A DNA stretch of 64,000 nt from Aquibacillus kalidii (lineage in GTDB: Bacteria; Bacillota; Bacilli; Bacillales; Amphibacillaceae): NCBI RefSeq assembly GCF_014280935.1, contig NZ_JACLZI010000061.1, positions 62,001 to 126,000 on the forward strand, given 5' to 3'. Of this stretch, positions 9,563 through 17,176 are shown piece by piece. The translations under genes were made by a program, and so were the position numbers. The first letter of the stretch is position 1, and the number at the start of each line of letters is the position of its first letter. The notes under the pieces were generated by a model. The model ran no database searches and was not told the DNA's origin. It saw nothing but the letters and a program-made list of their open reading frames with translations.

Positions 9563-9597
9563 AGAATCCTTTATGTAAGCGGTGAAGGATTCTTTTA
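9563..9597 (+). terminator. Intercistronic hairpin between binding-protein and PHP genes
   Basis: AGAATCCTT pairs with AAGGATTCT, followed by TTTT. At this position it may be a partial terminator or an mRNA stabiliser that raises binding-protein expression over the downstream enzymes. Confidence 0.5.
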
Positions 9598-9622
9598 ACA
9601 AAATTATAAGGAGCTGTACTAC

Positions 9623-11083
9623 ATGATTAAAGAAGAAAAATCTGTCAGCTTTGAGATTAATCAATTACACGTAAGCCATTCATTTACGACTAATATTTCT
9701 GATATTCTTCAGTTAAACCTTTCATTTTCAAAAAGAGCATGGGCTTTTATCCTATTATGGGATCCTAATCGTCACCTTAGATGGCAATACCTTTATACGG
9801 ATGAAAATACGAACAAACATGTAGTGATTGCTGATGATCCTGTTGTTAGTTCTTTTTCTACAGTAGATGGACCAATTCCTTCAGGAGAATGGGAAATAGA
9901 AATATTTTGTCCCTCCTATCAAGCTTCCCCACTATTTACTTATAGTGTTGAGATGAATTCTTCTTTAGAAACGTTAACTGCTGAACAACTCGACATAATT
10001 AATTGGTCAAAAGGATCGGGTGAGGTTGGATTCACGTTACCAGAATTTGATAAAGGAAAGGTAGTGAAAACAGGCAGTGCTTGGTACAAAGGTGATTTTC
10101 ATACACATACGAATCAATCCGATGGGAAAATGACACCATCAAAAAATATCGAACAAGCTAAAAAAATGGGATTAGATTTCTTTGTTGCCACTGATCATAA
10201 CATCATTCCTACAAAGTGGATAGATGATCCTAACATGTTGGTTATACCAGGAGTAGAGATCACCTCCTCAAAAGGGCATTTCAATGCACTAGGCGTTATG
10301 AATTGGCTAGATTGGCGACCTAGCTTGGCTGATGGTGGGATGGAATCAGAAACAGGAATAAATCGTCTTTTGCATGATGTGAAAAAATCTGGGGGACTCC
10401 GTTCTATAAACCATCCTATGCTCAAGCCTTGGCATTGGACGTTTACGGATACACTTTTGTCAGAGGTTGACACGATTGAAATTTGGAATGATCCTACCTT
10501 TGCGGATAATATAAAAGCGACTGAACAAGCGCTAATATTGTGGGATACGTTGTTAAATGACGGCCATCGAATATTTGGAATTGGCGGTTCAGATTCCCAT
10601 TTGCTACCTGAGGAAAGCTACATGGAAGGTGGACCACCATCAGTGATCGGTGATCCATGCACCTACGTTTATGCTACCCATTTATCTGCTGAATCAATCC
10701 TTCGGGCCGTTTCTGAGGGGAAGGTCTATGTATCAAGAAGCCAAGAGATTGATATTTTAATAAAGGTAAATAATGAAATAGTAAGTCTGGGAAGTGAAGT
10801 AACTGCGGGAAATGTGGAATTTTGTTTGAAATTTTGGGAAAATCAAGATGATTTGGTAGTGGAGTGGATTGTAGATGGGGAAATTGATAAGCGGTCACCA
10901 GTTGTCGGTGCAGAACCATTAGTTGAATCTATTGATCTATCAGATAGACCGTTTAGTTGGACTCGATTTCAGGTAAGAAGGGTTGACGGAGAATTAATAG
11001 CTTTCTCGAATCCTATTTTTAAAGGAAGGAAAACTCCTTCGATTCCTACTTGGGGAAATCTACTACAGAAAGCAGGGTTATAG
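9623..11083 (+). CDS. PHP-domain phosphoesterase, CehA/McbA family
   Basis: Predicted metal-dependent hydrolase. Residues 1-150 are a beta-rich N-terminal domain. The PHP catalytic core starts at GDFHTHTNQSDG (H160, H162) and continues with ATDHN, PGVEITS, SINHP and GGSDSH (D324, H326), the complete metal-ligand set of PHP enzymes; about 100 C-terminal residues form a further beta domain. PHP enzymes cleave phosphoesters, including cyclic phosphates and polyphosphates. Position between an importer and a HAD phosphatase suggests it opens or trims the imported substrate. The actual substrate is unknown. Confidence 0.87.
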   Translation: MIKEEKSVSFEINQLHVSHSFTTNISDILQLNLSFSKRAWAFILLWDPNRHLRWQYLYTDENTNKHVVIADDPVVSSFSTVDGPIPSGEWEIEIFCPSYQASPLFTYSVEMNSSLETLTAEQLDIINWSKGSGEVGFTLPEFDKGKVVKTGSAWYKGDFHTHTNQSDGKMTPSKNIEQAKKMGLDFFVATDHNIIPTKWIDDPNMLVIPGVEITSSKGHFNALGVMNWLDWRPSLADGGMESETGINRLLHDVKKSGGLRSINHPMLKPWHWTFTDTLLSEVDTIEIWNDPTFADNIKATEQALILWDTLLNDGHRIFGIGGSDSHLLPEESYMEGGPPSVIGDPCTYVYATHLSAESILRAVSEGKVYVSRSQEIDILIKVNNEIVSLGSEVTAGNVEFCLKFWENQDDLVVEWIVDGEIDKRSPVVGAEPLVESIDLSDRPFSWTRFQVRRVDGELIAFSNPIFKGRKTPSIPTWGNLLQKAGL

Positions 11084-11086
11084 TCA

Positions 11087-11866
11087 TTGACATCTATAAA
11101 GGCAATCCTCTTTGATAAAGATGGTACATTAATAAATTTCCATGGAGTTTGGGTGAAAGCGATCAAGGAGCTTATTCAAGATCTAGTGAGTGAGTTTCCG
11201 GATACGGAGGAAGTCTCGCTACAGTTAGCTGCATCGATTGGATTACATGGAAATCAGGTAGTTGCGGATGGAATACTAGCTTCGGGAACAATGAGAGACA
11301 TTTCGGAGGCATTCGATCATTGTCTTAGGAACTTCTATGCTCATCAGGGTGACCTGGAAGAACTCCACCACTGGATCTCCAGTAAAATGGTGGTACTAAC
11401 GAACAAATACATAGCGGATATTCGTCCAACGAGTGAAAAGCTACAGCCTTGTTTGGATCTACTTCGTGATAAAGGAATCATACTTGGTATTGCAACAGCG
11501 GATGATTATCAAACAACAGATATTTGTTTGGAACATCTTAATATGAAAAGGTACTTTGATTTTATTCTAACAGCGGACACGTTTCCTAATAAAAAACCTC
11601 ATCCAAGTGTCGTTCGTACTTTTTGTGAACATTATGGTATCGATCCAACAGAGGTTGCCATTGTAGGGGATACATCAGTTGATCTCACTCTAGCTAAAAA
11701 TTCTGGTGCTGGATTAGCGATTGGAGTGCTATCAGGAGCGAGTAATAGAAATGAATTGGAAAACTTAGCTGATTTCATTTTACCAACTGCAGCAGATATT
11801 TTAACAGACAAGCAGGAGTTTGTGTGGGATGTAAATGCGAAATATAGCTTATCAAAAAATAAGTAG
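11087..11866 (+). CDS. HAD-superfamily phosphatase (phosphoglycolate-phosphatase-like)
   Basis: Predicted small-molecule phosphatase. Motif I is FDKDGT (nucleophile D10, acid D12), motif II is GIATADD near residue 130, the motif III lysine is in NKKPHPS, and motif IV is VGDTSVDL. The cap lies between motifs I and II. The TTG start is only 3 bp after the PHP stop, with AGCAGGG at good spacing, so translation is probably coupled. As the last gene of the ABC/PHP/HAD operon it could release phosphate from the PHP product; this is inferred from context only. Confidence 0.85.
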   Translation: MTSIKAILFDKDGTLINFHGVWVKAIKELIQDLVSEFPDTEEVSLQLAASIGLHGNQVVADGILASGTMRDISEAFDHCLRNFYAHQGDLEELHHWISSKMVVLTNKYIADIRPTSEKLQPCLDLLRDKGIILGIATADDYQTTDICLEHLNMKRYFDFILTADTFPNKKPHPSVVRTFCEHYGIDPTEVAIVGDTSVDLTLAKNSGAGLAIGVLSGASNRNELENLADFILPTAADILTDKQEFVWDVNAKYSLSKNK

Positions 11867-11931
11867 TTGAACTGTAACTTAACAGTCATATTCATCCATT
11901 AGGCTCGTACACTTCTAATGAGGTGATAAAA

Positions 11932-12204
11932 ATGGATCAAGTCTTATCATTTGCCACTGTTCTAGCGCCAATTGTATCTGCACTAGTGCAACTAGTTAAG
12001 AAAACAATTAATGTAGAAAAAACTTATATACCATTAATTAGTTTGCTTATTGGTATGTTGCTTGGTGTCTTAGCTTATTCGTTCACAGATATGGTTTTAG
12101 TATCAAGATTATGGGCTGGTGGTATCGCTGGATTGGCTGCAACAGGAATGTTCGAGTTAGTGAAAAAAAGAAAGGGATCATCGAAAGAAAAGAAGAAGCA
12201 ATAA
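11932..12204 (+). CDS. Holin-like small membrane protein (phage holin superfamily V / Hol44 type)
   Basis: A 90-residue protein with two or three hydrophobic segments (LAPIVSALVQLVKK; YIPLISLLIGMLLGVLAY; AGGIAGLAATGMFELVKK) and a strongly basic tail of Lys and Ser. This layout fits Gram-positive phage holins, which form membrane lesions for endolysin release. ATG 11932 follows AGGTG by six bases; a GTG at 11923 overlaps that site. No phage structural genes flank it. It could be a prophage remnant linked to the leaderless M23 peptidase at 4068, or a domesticated holin-like protein. Confidence 0.65.
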   Translation: MDQVLSFATVLAPIVSALVQLVKKTINVEKTYIPLISLLIGMLLGVLAYSFTDMVLVSRLWAGGIAGLAATGMFELVKKRKGSSKEKKKQ

Positions 12205-12240
12205 TGGTCTCTTCAAGAACATATGGTCTCCAAAACACGT

Positions 12241-12271
12241 GGTGGTGCCTGTCACCACCCGAAATTTGTCG
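12241..12271 (+). repeat. GTGCCTGTCACC dispersed repeat, copy 2 (+)
   Basis: Core GGTGCCTGTCACCACCCG with tail AAATTTGTCGA, 37 bp after the holin-like stop codon. Confidence 0.85.
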
Positions 12272-12318
12272 AACCTAGGTTTTTTCATATTTAAATTTCA
12301 ACACTTTCGTGACAATAT

Positions 12319-12363
12319 GTGAAATGGTGAACATAAAGATATATTTTGTGCTATTATTCACAT
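12319..12363. promoter_or_regulatory. Candidate Rex-type redox operators upstream of FNT gene
   Basis: TTGTGCTATTATTCACAT (12346-12363) has the length and half-sites of a Rex operator (TTGTGAA-N4-TTCACAA). TGTGAAATGGTGAACA just upstream at 12319 is a weaker second match and closely resembles a site upstream of doxX. B. subtilis Rex controls the formate/nitrite channel gene ywcJ, which makes this plausible. Confidence 0.45.
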
Positions 12364-12408
12364 ATAGTTTATTAAGTTAATTAAACCAAAAAGAATAGGA
12401 GAATAGCG

Positions 12409-13254
12409 ATGTCTTATGTGAAACCAGATCAAGTTGTGGAGAATATGATTCAAGCGGGCGCTGCGAAGGCTAATATGTCCATTAAAGATATGTTAATAAG
12501 AGGAACTCTGGCAGGTGCAATACTTGGGGTTGCTACAACGCTTGCCTTTACAGCATCTACGCAGTCTGGATTAGGAATTTTGGGAGCCATTCTTTTTCCA
12601 GTTGGATTTGTTATTATCGTTTTACTCGGTTTAGAGCTAGTCACAGGGAATTTTGCTTTGCTTCCAGTTGCTGTCTTAAATAAGAAAGCAACAGTGGGAC
12701 AAATGTTTTCGAACTGGTTTTGGGTGAGTATTGGACACATTTTAGGTGGTGCCTTATACGGTGTACTGTATATGATTGCAGCAACAAGCCTTGGCCATGT
12801 AGATAACAATGCCATTGTAGAGCAAGTTATTGCCGTTGCTGAAGCTAAAACATTGGGCTATAAAGCTTTAGGTTTTGATGGACAGGTAGTTTTATTCGTG
12901 AAAGCTATGTTGTGTAACTGGCTTGTAACATTGGGTGTTGTCATGGGGATGACCTCCAAATCAACAGGTGGGAAGATTGCAGCGATGTGGTTACCAATCT
13001 TGATATTTTTTGCACAAGGATTTGAACACGCCGTTGTAAATATGTTTGTTATCCCTGCCGGTATGATGCTAGGTGCTGATGTAAGTATGGCAGACTGGTG
13101 GCTTTGGAATCAAATCACAGTATTAGTCGGTAACCTCGTTGGTGGTGTTATTTTTACTGGTTTAGCACTGTATTACACACACCACCGTGGAGATACAGAA
13201 ATTAGGGTGGAGTCACCTAATAAAGAGGTAGCCTTAAAAAGAGGTATAAGATAA
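12409..13254 (+). CDS. Formate/nitrite transporter (FNT) family channel
   Basis: Pentameric membrane channel of the FocA/NirC family moving small monovalent anions such as formate, nitrite or hydrosulfide. It has six hydrophobic segments with family signatures: GLELVTGNFALLP in the re-entrant helix, KAMLCNWLVTLGVVMG, and GFEHAVVNMF carrying the conserved central His. The length of 281 is normal. The start has AGGAG seven bases upstream. The gene stands alone, with candidate redox operators upstream and a strong terminator downstream. Substrate choice between formate and nitrite cannot be decided from sequence; the putative Rex sites favour a YwcJ-like role. Confidence 0.92.
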   Translation: MSYVKPDQVVENMIQAGAAKANMSIKDMLIRGTLAGAILGVATTLAFTASTQSGLGILGAILFPVGFVIIVLLGLELVTGNFALLPVAVLNKKATVGQMFSNWFWVSIGHILGGALYGVLYMIAATSLGHVDNNAIVEQVIAVAEAKTLGYKALGFDGQVVLFVKAMLCNWLVTLGVVMGMTSKSTGGKIAAMWLPILIFFAQGFEHAVVNMFVIPAGMMLGADVSMADWWLWNQITVLVGNLVGGVIFTGLALYYTHHRGDTEIRVESPNKEVALKRGIR

Positions 13255-13332
13255 CTAGTATCATATCTAGTTAGTACTTCTACGGTACATTCTAAACGTG
13301 AATAATGTAATCAATTAATCGTAACATTACAG

Positions 13333-13388
13333 AATCCCTAAGAAATTAAAGGTCTTACACTGGCCGTTAATTTCTTAGGGATTTTGTT
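13333..13388 (+). terminator. Terminator of FNT gene
   Basis: AATCCCTAAGAAATTAA is perfectly repeated in inverted form (17-bp stem) across a 17-base loop, followed by TTGTTAT. No gene is visible between here and the next promoter at 13633. Confidence 0.85.
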
Positions 13389-13632
13389 ATAGTATTAGGA
13401 TCTTGCTTAGATCTAACTACAAAACTTGTGATCTGAATACTTGTTTTAATATTGTAACAATAATCAGGATATGCCAACAGGCTATTAGCTAAGAATTTCT
13501 ATGTTTGAAAATTGTTCTTTATAAGGTACGAGTGATTATAATAAATAACGAAATAATTAGTTAACGGAAGTAATCAAGTGAAAATTAAAGATAATTTGTT
13601 CTTAATAAAGAAAATTGGCTGAATTTAAGGTT

Positions 13633-13689
13633 TTGATAATCTAAAAACATAGCATATACTTCAATTATAGTTCGTTATATAGAACGAAT
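13633..13689 (+). promoter_or_regulatory. Promoter and candidate operator of the tasA-like gene
   Basis: TTGATA (13633) and TATACT (13655) are 16 bp apart. Directly at the expected start point lies TTCGTT-ATATAG-AACGAA, an inverted repeat with GTTC/GAAC edges at 13670-13689. SinR recognises GTTC-containing sites in B. subtilis biofilm promoters, so this is a candidate SinR-family operator; the match to the GTTCTYT consensus is only partial. Confidence 0.45.
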
Positions 13690-13719
13690 GAAGATGTGAA
13701 TTCTAAGGAGGAAGAGAAA

Positions 13720-14334
13720 ATGGGAATTAAAAAGAAGTTAGGTTTGGGAATGGCGTCAGCGGCACTAGGTTTATCATTAATCGGTGGAGGTACATATGCG
13801 TTTTTTAGTGATTCCGCCGAAACAACGAGTACATTTGCAGCAGGTACATTGGATTTGAATGCAAAACCTACAGAAATAATTAATATTGGTAATTTAAAAC
13901 CAGGAGATTGGATGACTCGTTCCTTTAATTTATTAAACGATGGGTCATTAGATATTGCTAGTGTGTTGCTTGATACAGAATATACGATTGTAGATGCAGG
14001 GGAAAATAACACGGATGATTTTGGAAAACATATTAGAGTAAATTTCCTTTGGAATGAAGATAAAGCAACACTTCCACCGAATCAAAATGCAGACAATATC
14101 ATTTACCAAACTACACTTGCTGAGCTTAAAGATATGACTCCTGATGCGGTAGAAAATCATGTTTTTCTTCCGTTCTTAGAAGAGAATGATGGCCTAAAAG
14201 CTGGTACTTCAGATAAGCTTTATGTGCAATTCGAATTTGTTGATAATGAGGAAGATCAAAACGAATTCCAAGGCGATTCTTTAGAGCTTAAATGGACATT
14301 TACTGCTGAACAAGAAGCGGGAGAAAGAAGATAA
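13720..14334 (+). CDS. tasA: TasA/CalY (camelysin)-family biofilm matrix fibre protein
   Basis: Secreted protein expected to assemble into matrix fibres. The N-terminus is a SipW-type signal peptide (MGIKKKLGLGMASAALGLSL followed by GGGTYAFFSDS, cleaved before FFSD), and the body carries TasA/CalY signatures TFAAGTLDL and IGNLKPGDWMTRSF. The length of 204 is closer to B. cereus CalY than to B. subtilis TasA (261). ATG 13720 has AAGGAGGAAG upstream; an in-frame ATG at 13696 lies before this site. It is first in a four-gene biofilm cluster with its own promoter, whereas in B. subtilis tasA is last. Confidence 0.88.
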   Translation: MGIKKKLGLGMASAALGLSLIGGGTYAFFSDSAETTSTFAAGTLDLNAKPTEIINIGNLKPGDWMTRSFNLLNDGSLDIASVLLDTEYTIVDAGENNTDDFGKHIRVNFLWNEDKATLPPNQNADNIIYQTTLAELKDMTPDAVENHVFLPFLEENDGLKAGTSDKLYVQFEFVDNEEDQNEFQGDSLELKWTFTAEQEAGERR

Positions 14335-14352
14335 TTGTCAACATAAATATGG

Positions 14353-14375
14353 AAAGGTGAGCTAGCTCACCTTTT
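14353..14375 (+). terminator. Intercistronic hairpin between tasA and tapA
   Basis: AAAGGTGAGC pairs with GCTCACCTTT in a perfect palindrome followed by TTCG. It probably reduces read-through from the abundant fibre transcript into tapA-sipW, since no long T tract follows. Confidence 0.5.
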
Positions 14376-14463
14376 CGTCCCTATTTACTCTGGGGAATGG
14401 ATAAGTGTACTTATTTATTCTCGATAGTAAATAAAAAACTTTCCTATCAAGGAGGGGTGTTCA

Positions 14464-15324
14464 TTGAGGAGAACGCGGTTAGCTCGGTATCGAAGGAAAT
14501 ATAAAAATCTAGTGTTAGTGGCTCAATTTGTGGCAATCTGGTACGCCGTAATTGTTTCAGCATCTGTTTTAACATCTAGTACAGGGGCCTACTTCAATGA
14601 CTCGATGCAAAGTGAAGCAAAGATACAGGCCGGTACATGGTGGGATGGTAGCAATTTAAGGTTTGTTGGCAATACGCAAAACCTGAAAGCATGTACACCA
14701 ATAGAAATAGCCGTGCAAGTAGAAAATAAAGGCTTTAAGATGACAGAACCAAGAGATTACGAAGTCTATTACTCTGACAGAAACGGGATAGAGCATATTA
14801 AGAATGGTAAAAAGGTTGGGAGTGGAGTGGTAGAACCGATTGGAAAGGGAGAGACCGCCGTTCTATCTATTAATGCTGAGGTAGACGGGTACTATATGTT
14901 CCGATTGCTACCACGTGAAGAATATAAGAATGAGGAAAGTAACCAGGAATTATGGAGTAAAAGAGTAATGGTTACTTGTAAAGAGAAAGAAGACAAACAG
15001 ATTGAAAAAGAAGAAAGTAAGAAAGAGCTAAAACAAAAGGCTGAAGAACCTAATGTGGAACAACCTAGTGAGACCGAAGAGGACGATAATAAAGGAACGG
15101 ATAATAATAGTCTGGTGAAACAGAATAGTCATTCTTCTGAAGAAAGTAAGCAGACTGATTCCGAAACAATAGAAAGTGATGTTAACGCAGCAGAAATTGA
15201 GAGTAAGAAAGAGCCTGATCCAAATGACAAGGTAGAAGTCAATGATGAAGCAACTAATTCGACTGTTCAAGACATTGGAAAAGAAGAACCGATTGATAAT
15301 CAGAAAGGAAGCATGGAACAATGA
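14464..15324 (+). CDS. tapA: TapA-like amyloid fibre anchoring/assembly protein
   Basis: Homologue of TapA (YqxM), the accessory protein that nucleates and anchors TasA fibres. After a basic N-terminus there is one hydrophobic signal segment with STGAYFNDSM at the SipW cleavage region, then the TapA core (residues about 45-175; GTWWDGSNLRF, LKACTPIEIAVQVENKG, two Cys at C77 and near 173). The C-terminal 110 residues are a highly charged Glu/Lys/Ser/Asn tail, probably disordered. The TTG start follows AAGGAGGGG. It overlaps sipW by four bases. The core is confidently recognised; the tail is variable in this family. Confidence 0.85.
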   Translation: MRRTRLARYRRKYKNLVLVAQFVAIWYAVIVSASVLTSSTGAYFNDSMQSEAKIQAGTWWDGSNLRFVGNTQNLKACTPIEIAVQVENKGFKMTEPRDYEVYYSDRNGIEHIKNGKKVGSGVVEPIGKGETAVLSINAEVDGYYMFRLLPREEYKNEESNQELWSKRVMVTCKEKEDKQIEKEESKKELKQKAEEPNVEQPSETEEDDNKGTDNNSLVKQNSHSSEESKQTDSETIESDVNAAEIESKKEPDPNDKVEVNDEATNSTVQDIGKEEPIDNQKGSMEQ

Positions 15325-15905
15325 AATTAAAAAAAGTAATGAAATGGATAAGTCGGGTTGTTACATTTACTTTATTTGTTACATTAGTATTTATGATTTT
15401 CGTAGTCATCTCTTCTAAGGCTTCAGGTGGGGAACCTCAAATTATGGGATATCAACTAAAAACGGTTCTATCTGGATCAATGGAACCTGGTATAAAGACT
15501 GGTTCTATTATTGCGGTGAAACCTGACGGGGAAATGACTGCATTTGAAAAAGGGGATGTCATAACTTTTATGGAAGAGAGTGATAAGTTAGTCACACACC
15601 GAATTGTAGATGTAATTAAAAGTGGAGAAAACGTAATGTATCAAACAAAAGGGGATAACAATGACGGACCTGATCCAAATCCGGTGCTATCCGAAAATGT
15701 TGTGGCAGAGTACACTGGATTCACAATTCCGTACATCGGTTATTTCATTAATTATGCACAGTCTAAAACAGGAAGTGCCTTACTTCTAGTGCTACCTGGG
15801 CTATTATTACTAGGTTACGCAGGCATTACCATTTGGCAAGCAATGTCTCAAATTGATAATAAGAGTAAAAAAGAAGAAACGGTAGAGATTTTAAATGAAA
15901 CTTAA
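15321..15905 (+). CDS. sipW: ER-type signal peptidase I SipW
   Basis: Membrane signal peptidase of the archaeal/ER type that processes TasA and TapA. Catalytic Ser is S53 in LSGSMEPG, and H93 in VTHRIVD replaces the Lys of bacterial-type enzymes; the downstream TKGDNNDGPDPNPV box is also present. There is one N-terminal and one C-terminal membrane segment. The start codon overlaps the tapA stop (ATGA), showing translational coupling. The length of 194 matches SipW. Its substrates are presumably the flanking tasA-like, tapA and TasA-like anchored products. Confidence 0.95.
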   Translation: MKLKKVMKWISRVVTFTLFVTLVFMIFVVISSKASGGEPQIMGYQLKTVLSGSMEPGIKTGSIIAVKPDGEMTAFEKGDVITFMEESDKLVTHRIVDVIKSGENVMYQTKGDNNDGPDPNPVLSENVVAEYTGFTIPYIGYFINYAQSKTGSALLLVLPGLLLLGYAGITIWQAMSQIDNKSKKEETVEILNET

Positions 15906-15947
15906 TTAAAGTGGTGAAGTTCCATATAGCCATTAAGGATGATGAGT

Positions 15948-16592
15948 ATGAAAGATAAAGCCCGTTATATTTTTACGATAGCAACAAGCGTGGTTGTAAT
16001 TACACTTATCTTATTGAGTATCGGGTACAATAAATCTTTAGCTTCTACTAATCAAATCGATATTTCGTCATTACCGGAATCTGTCTTATTTGAGGTTGGA
16101 AATATGAAACCAGGAGATACTGCTGTTCGAACGTTAACCATTCAAAACAGTGGTGTAAAAGATTTTGCATATAGTACGGAGGCTATTTTTATAGGTGGTT
16201 CAGAAAAACTTTATAATGCATTCCATTTGCAAGTAGAGGACTCTAAGGGACTGCTATATGACGGAAAATTAAGTGACTTTACGGGATTAAATACTAGATC
16301 TCTTTTGTCAGAACAATGGGAAGACTTACAGTTCTCTGTTGTATTTCCCCCTGAGTTAGGTAATGATTATCAAGGGTTACAGTTTGAGATGGAGTTTAAA
16401 TTTGCTGCAAAGGAAGTACTTGATAACAGTGAAGGTGGAGGTGGTACGAACCCAAGTACCCCTGTTAGTGGAGACGCGCTCCCTTCCACTGCGACAAGTA
16501 TGTTTAATATATTGTTAGTTGGATTGTCTATCACTTTACTAGGATTGTCTCTTCTATTCTATCGATCAAGAAAAAGAAAAGGAACCGAGTAG
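15948..16592 (+). CDS. TasA-like surface protein with LPxTA sortase signal
   Basis: Predicted cell-wall-anchored protein. It has an N-terminal signal segment, a domain containing FEVGNMKPGDTAVRTLTI that resembles the IGNLKPGDWMTRSF region of the tasA-like protein, and a Ser/Gly/Thr linker. The C-terminus is a sorting signal: LPSTA at 178-182, a hydrophobic stretch and a RSRKRKG tail. LPxTA motifs are used by class D (YhcS/SrtD-like) sortases. ATG 15948 has AAGGATGAT at proper spacing. As the fourth gene of the tasA-tapA-sipW cluster it may tether fibres to peptidoglycan, which is an inference. B. subtilis has no counterpart at this position. Confidence 0.8.
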   Translation: MKDKARYIFTIATSVVVITLILLSIGYNKSLASTNQIDISSLPESVLFEVGNMKPGDTAVRTLTIQNSGVKDFAYSTEAIFIGGSEKLYNAFHLQVEDSKGLLYDGKLSDFTGLNTRSLLSEQWEDLQFSVVFPPELGNDYQGLQFEMEFKFAAKEVLDNSEGGGGTNPSTPVSGDALPSTATSMFNILLVGLSITLLGLSLLFYRSRKRKGTE

Positions 16593-16750
16593 AACCAACA
16601 TCGAGCGGACGGAAAAATATGCGGTTATTTAACGACTAATGTGATTCTGCAAAGGAATCACTATACCAAAAATTGAGACTTAATAGATTGGTAATGGCTT
16701 ATCTTTGTTAATGAAGAATTTTGTAATCAGTAAATTTTATTATGGAAAAT

Positions 16751-16781
16751 AAGAGTTGCTAATAGCAACTCTTATTTTTTT
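16751..16781 (+). terminator. Terminator of the biofilm operon
   Basis: AAGAGTTGCTA pairs with TAGCAACTCTT with almost no loop, followed by ATTTTTTT. Confidence 0.88.
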
Positions 16782-16844
16782 GAGATTCCTAGTGATAGGG
16801 ATTGGCACCCTAATATGTCCGTTTGAGAAGACAGCAATATCCCT

Positions 16845-16948
16845 ACCCGGATTTTGTCGATTGTAAATTATTCTGAATAATTATTATATCCTTTTTTAGG
16901 TAGTCCCTAAATAAATGAATCACTTTGCTCTCGCCCGATTTTTGTCGA
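16845..16948 (+). repeat. Two decayed partial copies of the GTGCC repeat
   Basis: ACCCGGATTTTGTCGA (16845-16860) and GCCCGATTTTTGTCGA (16933-16948) match the 3' half of the dispersed element but lack the GTGCCTGTCACC half. A GGCACCC trace at 16804 may be another remnant. The surrounding 16782-17176 holds no gene; a 10-bp hairpin GGATAGTTCT/AGAACTATCC lies at 17118-17143, and a single TGACGCA unit at 17042. Confidence 0.55.
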
Positions 16949-17176
16949 CTTTCTTTCATACCAAATTACTAGGTTATATAGTACAATAGTAGCAATTACA
17001 TAGGAATATCTAGTTAAAATGCAAAGTTACTCGAAAGGGAATGACGCAAAACCACGGGCCTAAACAACTGTATTGTATGGTAGCCGGGTTGCCAAGGATA
17101 ATAAGGTAAATATCTTTGGATAGTTCTGAAACGAGAACTATCCATTTTCTCTTTATAAAGAAACCGACTTTTTAGG

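Noticed and set aside
9563..9597. cre-like TGTAAGCGGTGAAG inside the intercistronic hairpin
   Set aside because: It lies in the hairpin loop inside an operon, matches only 12 of 14 positions, and has no adjacent promoter.
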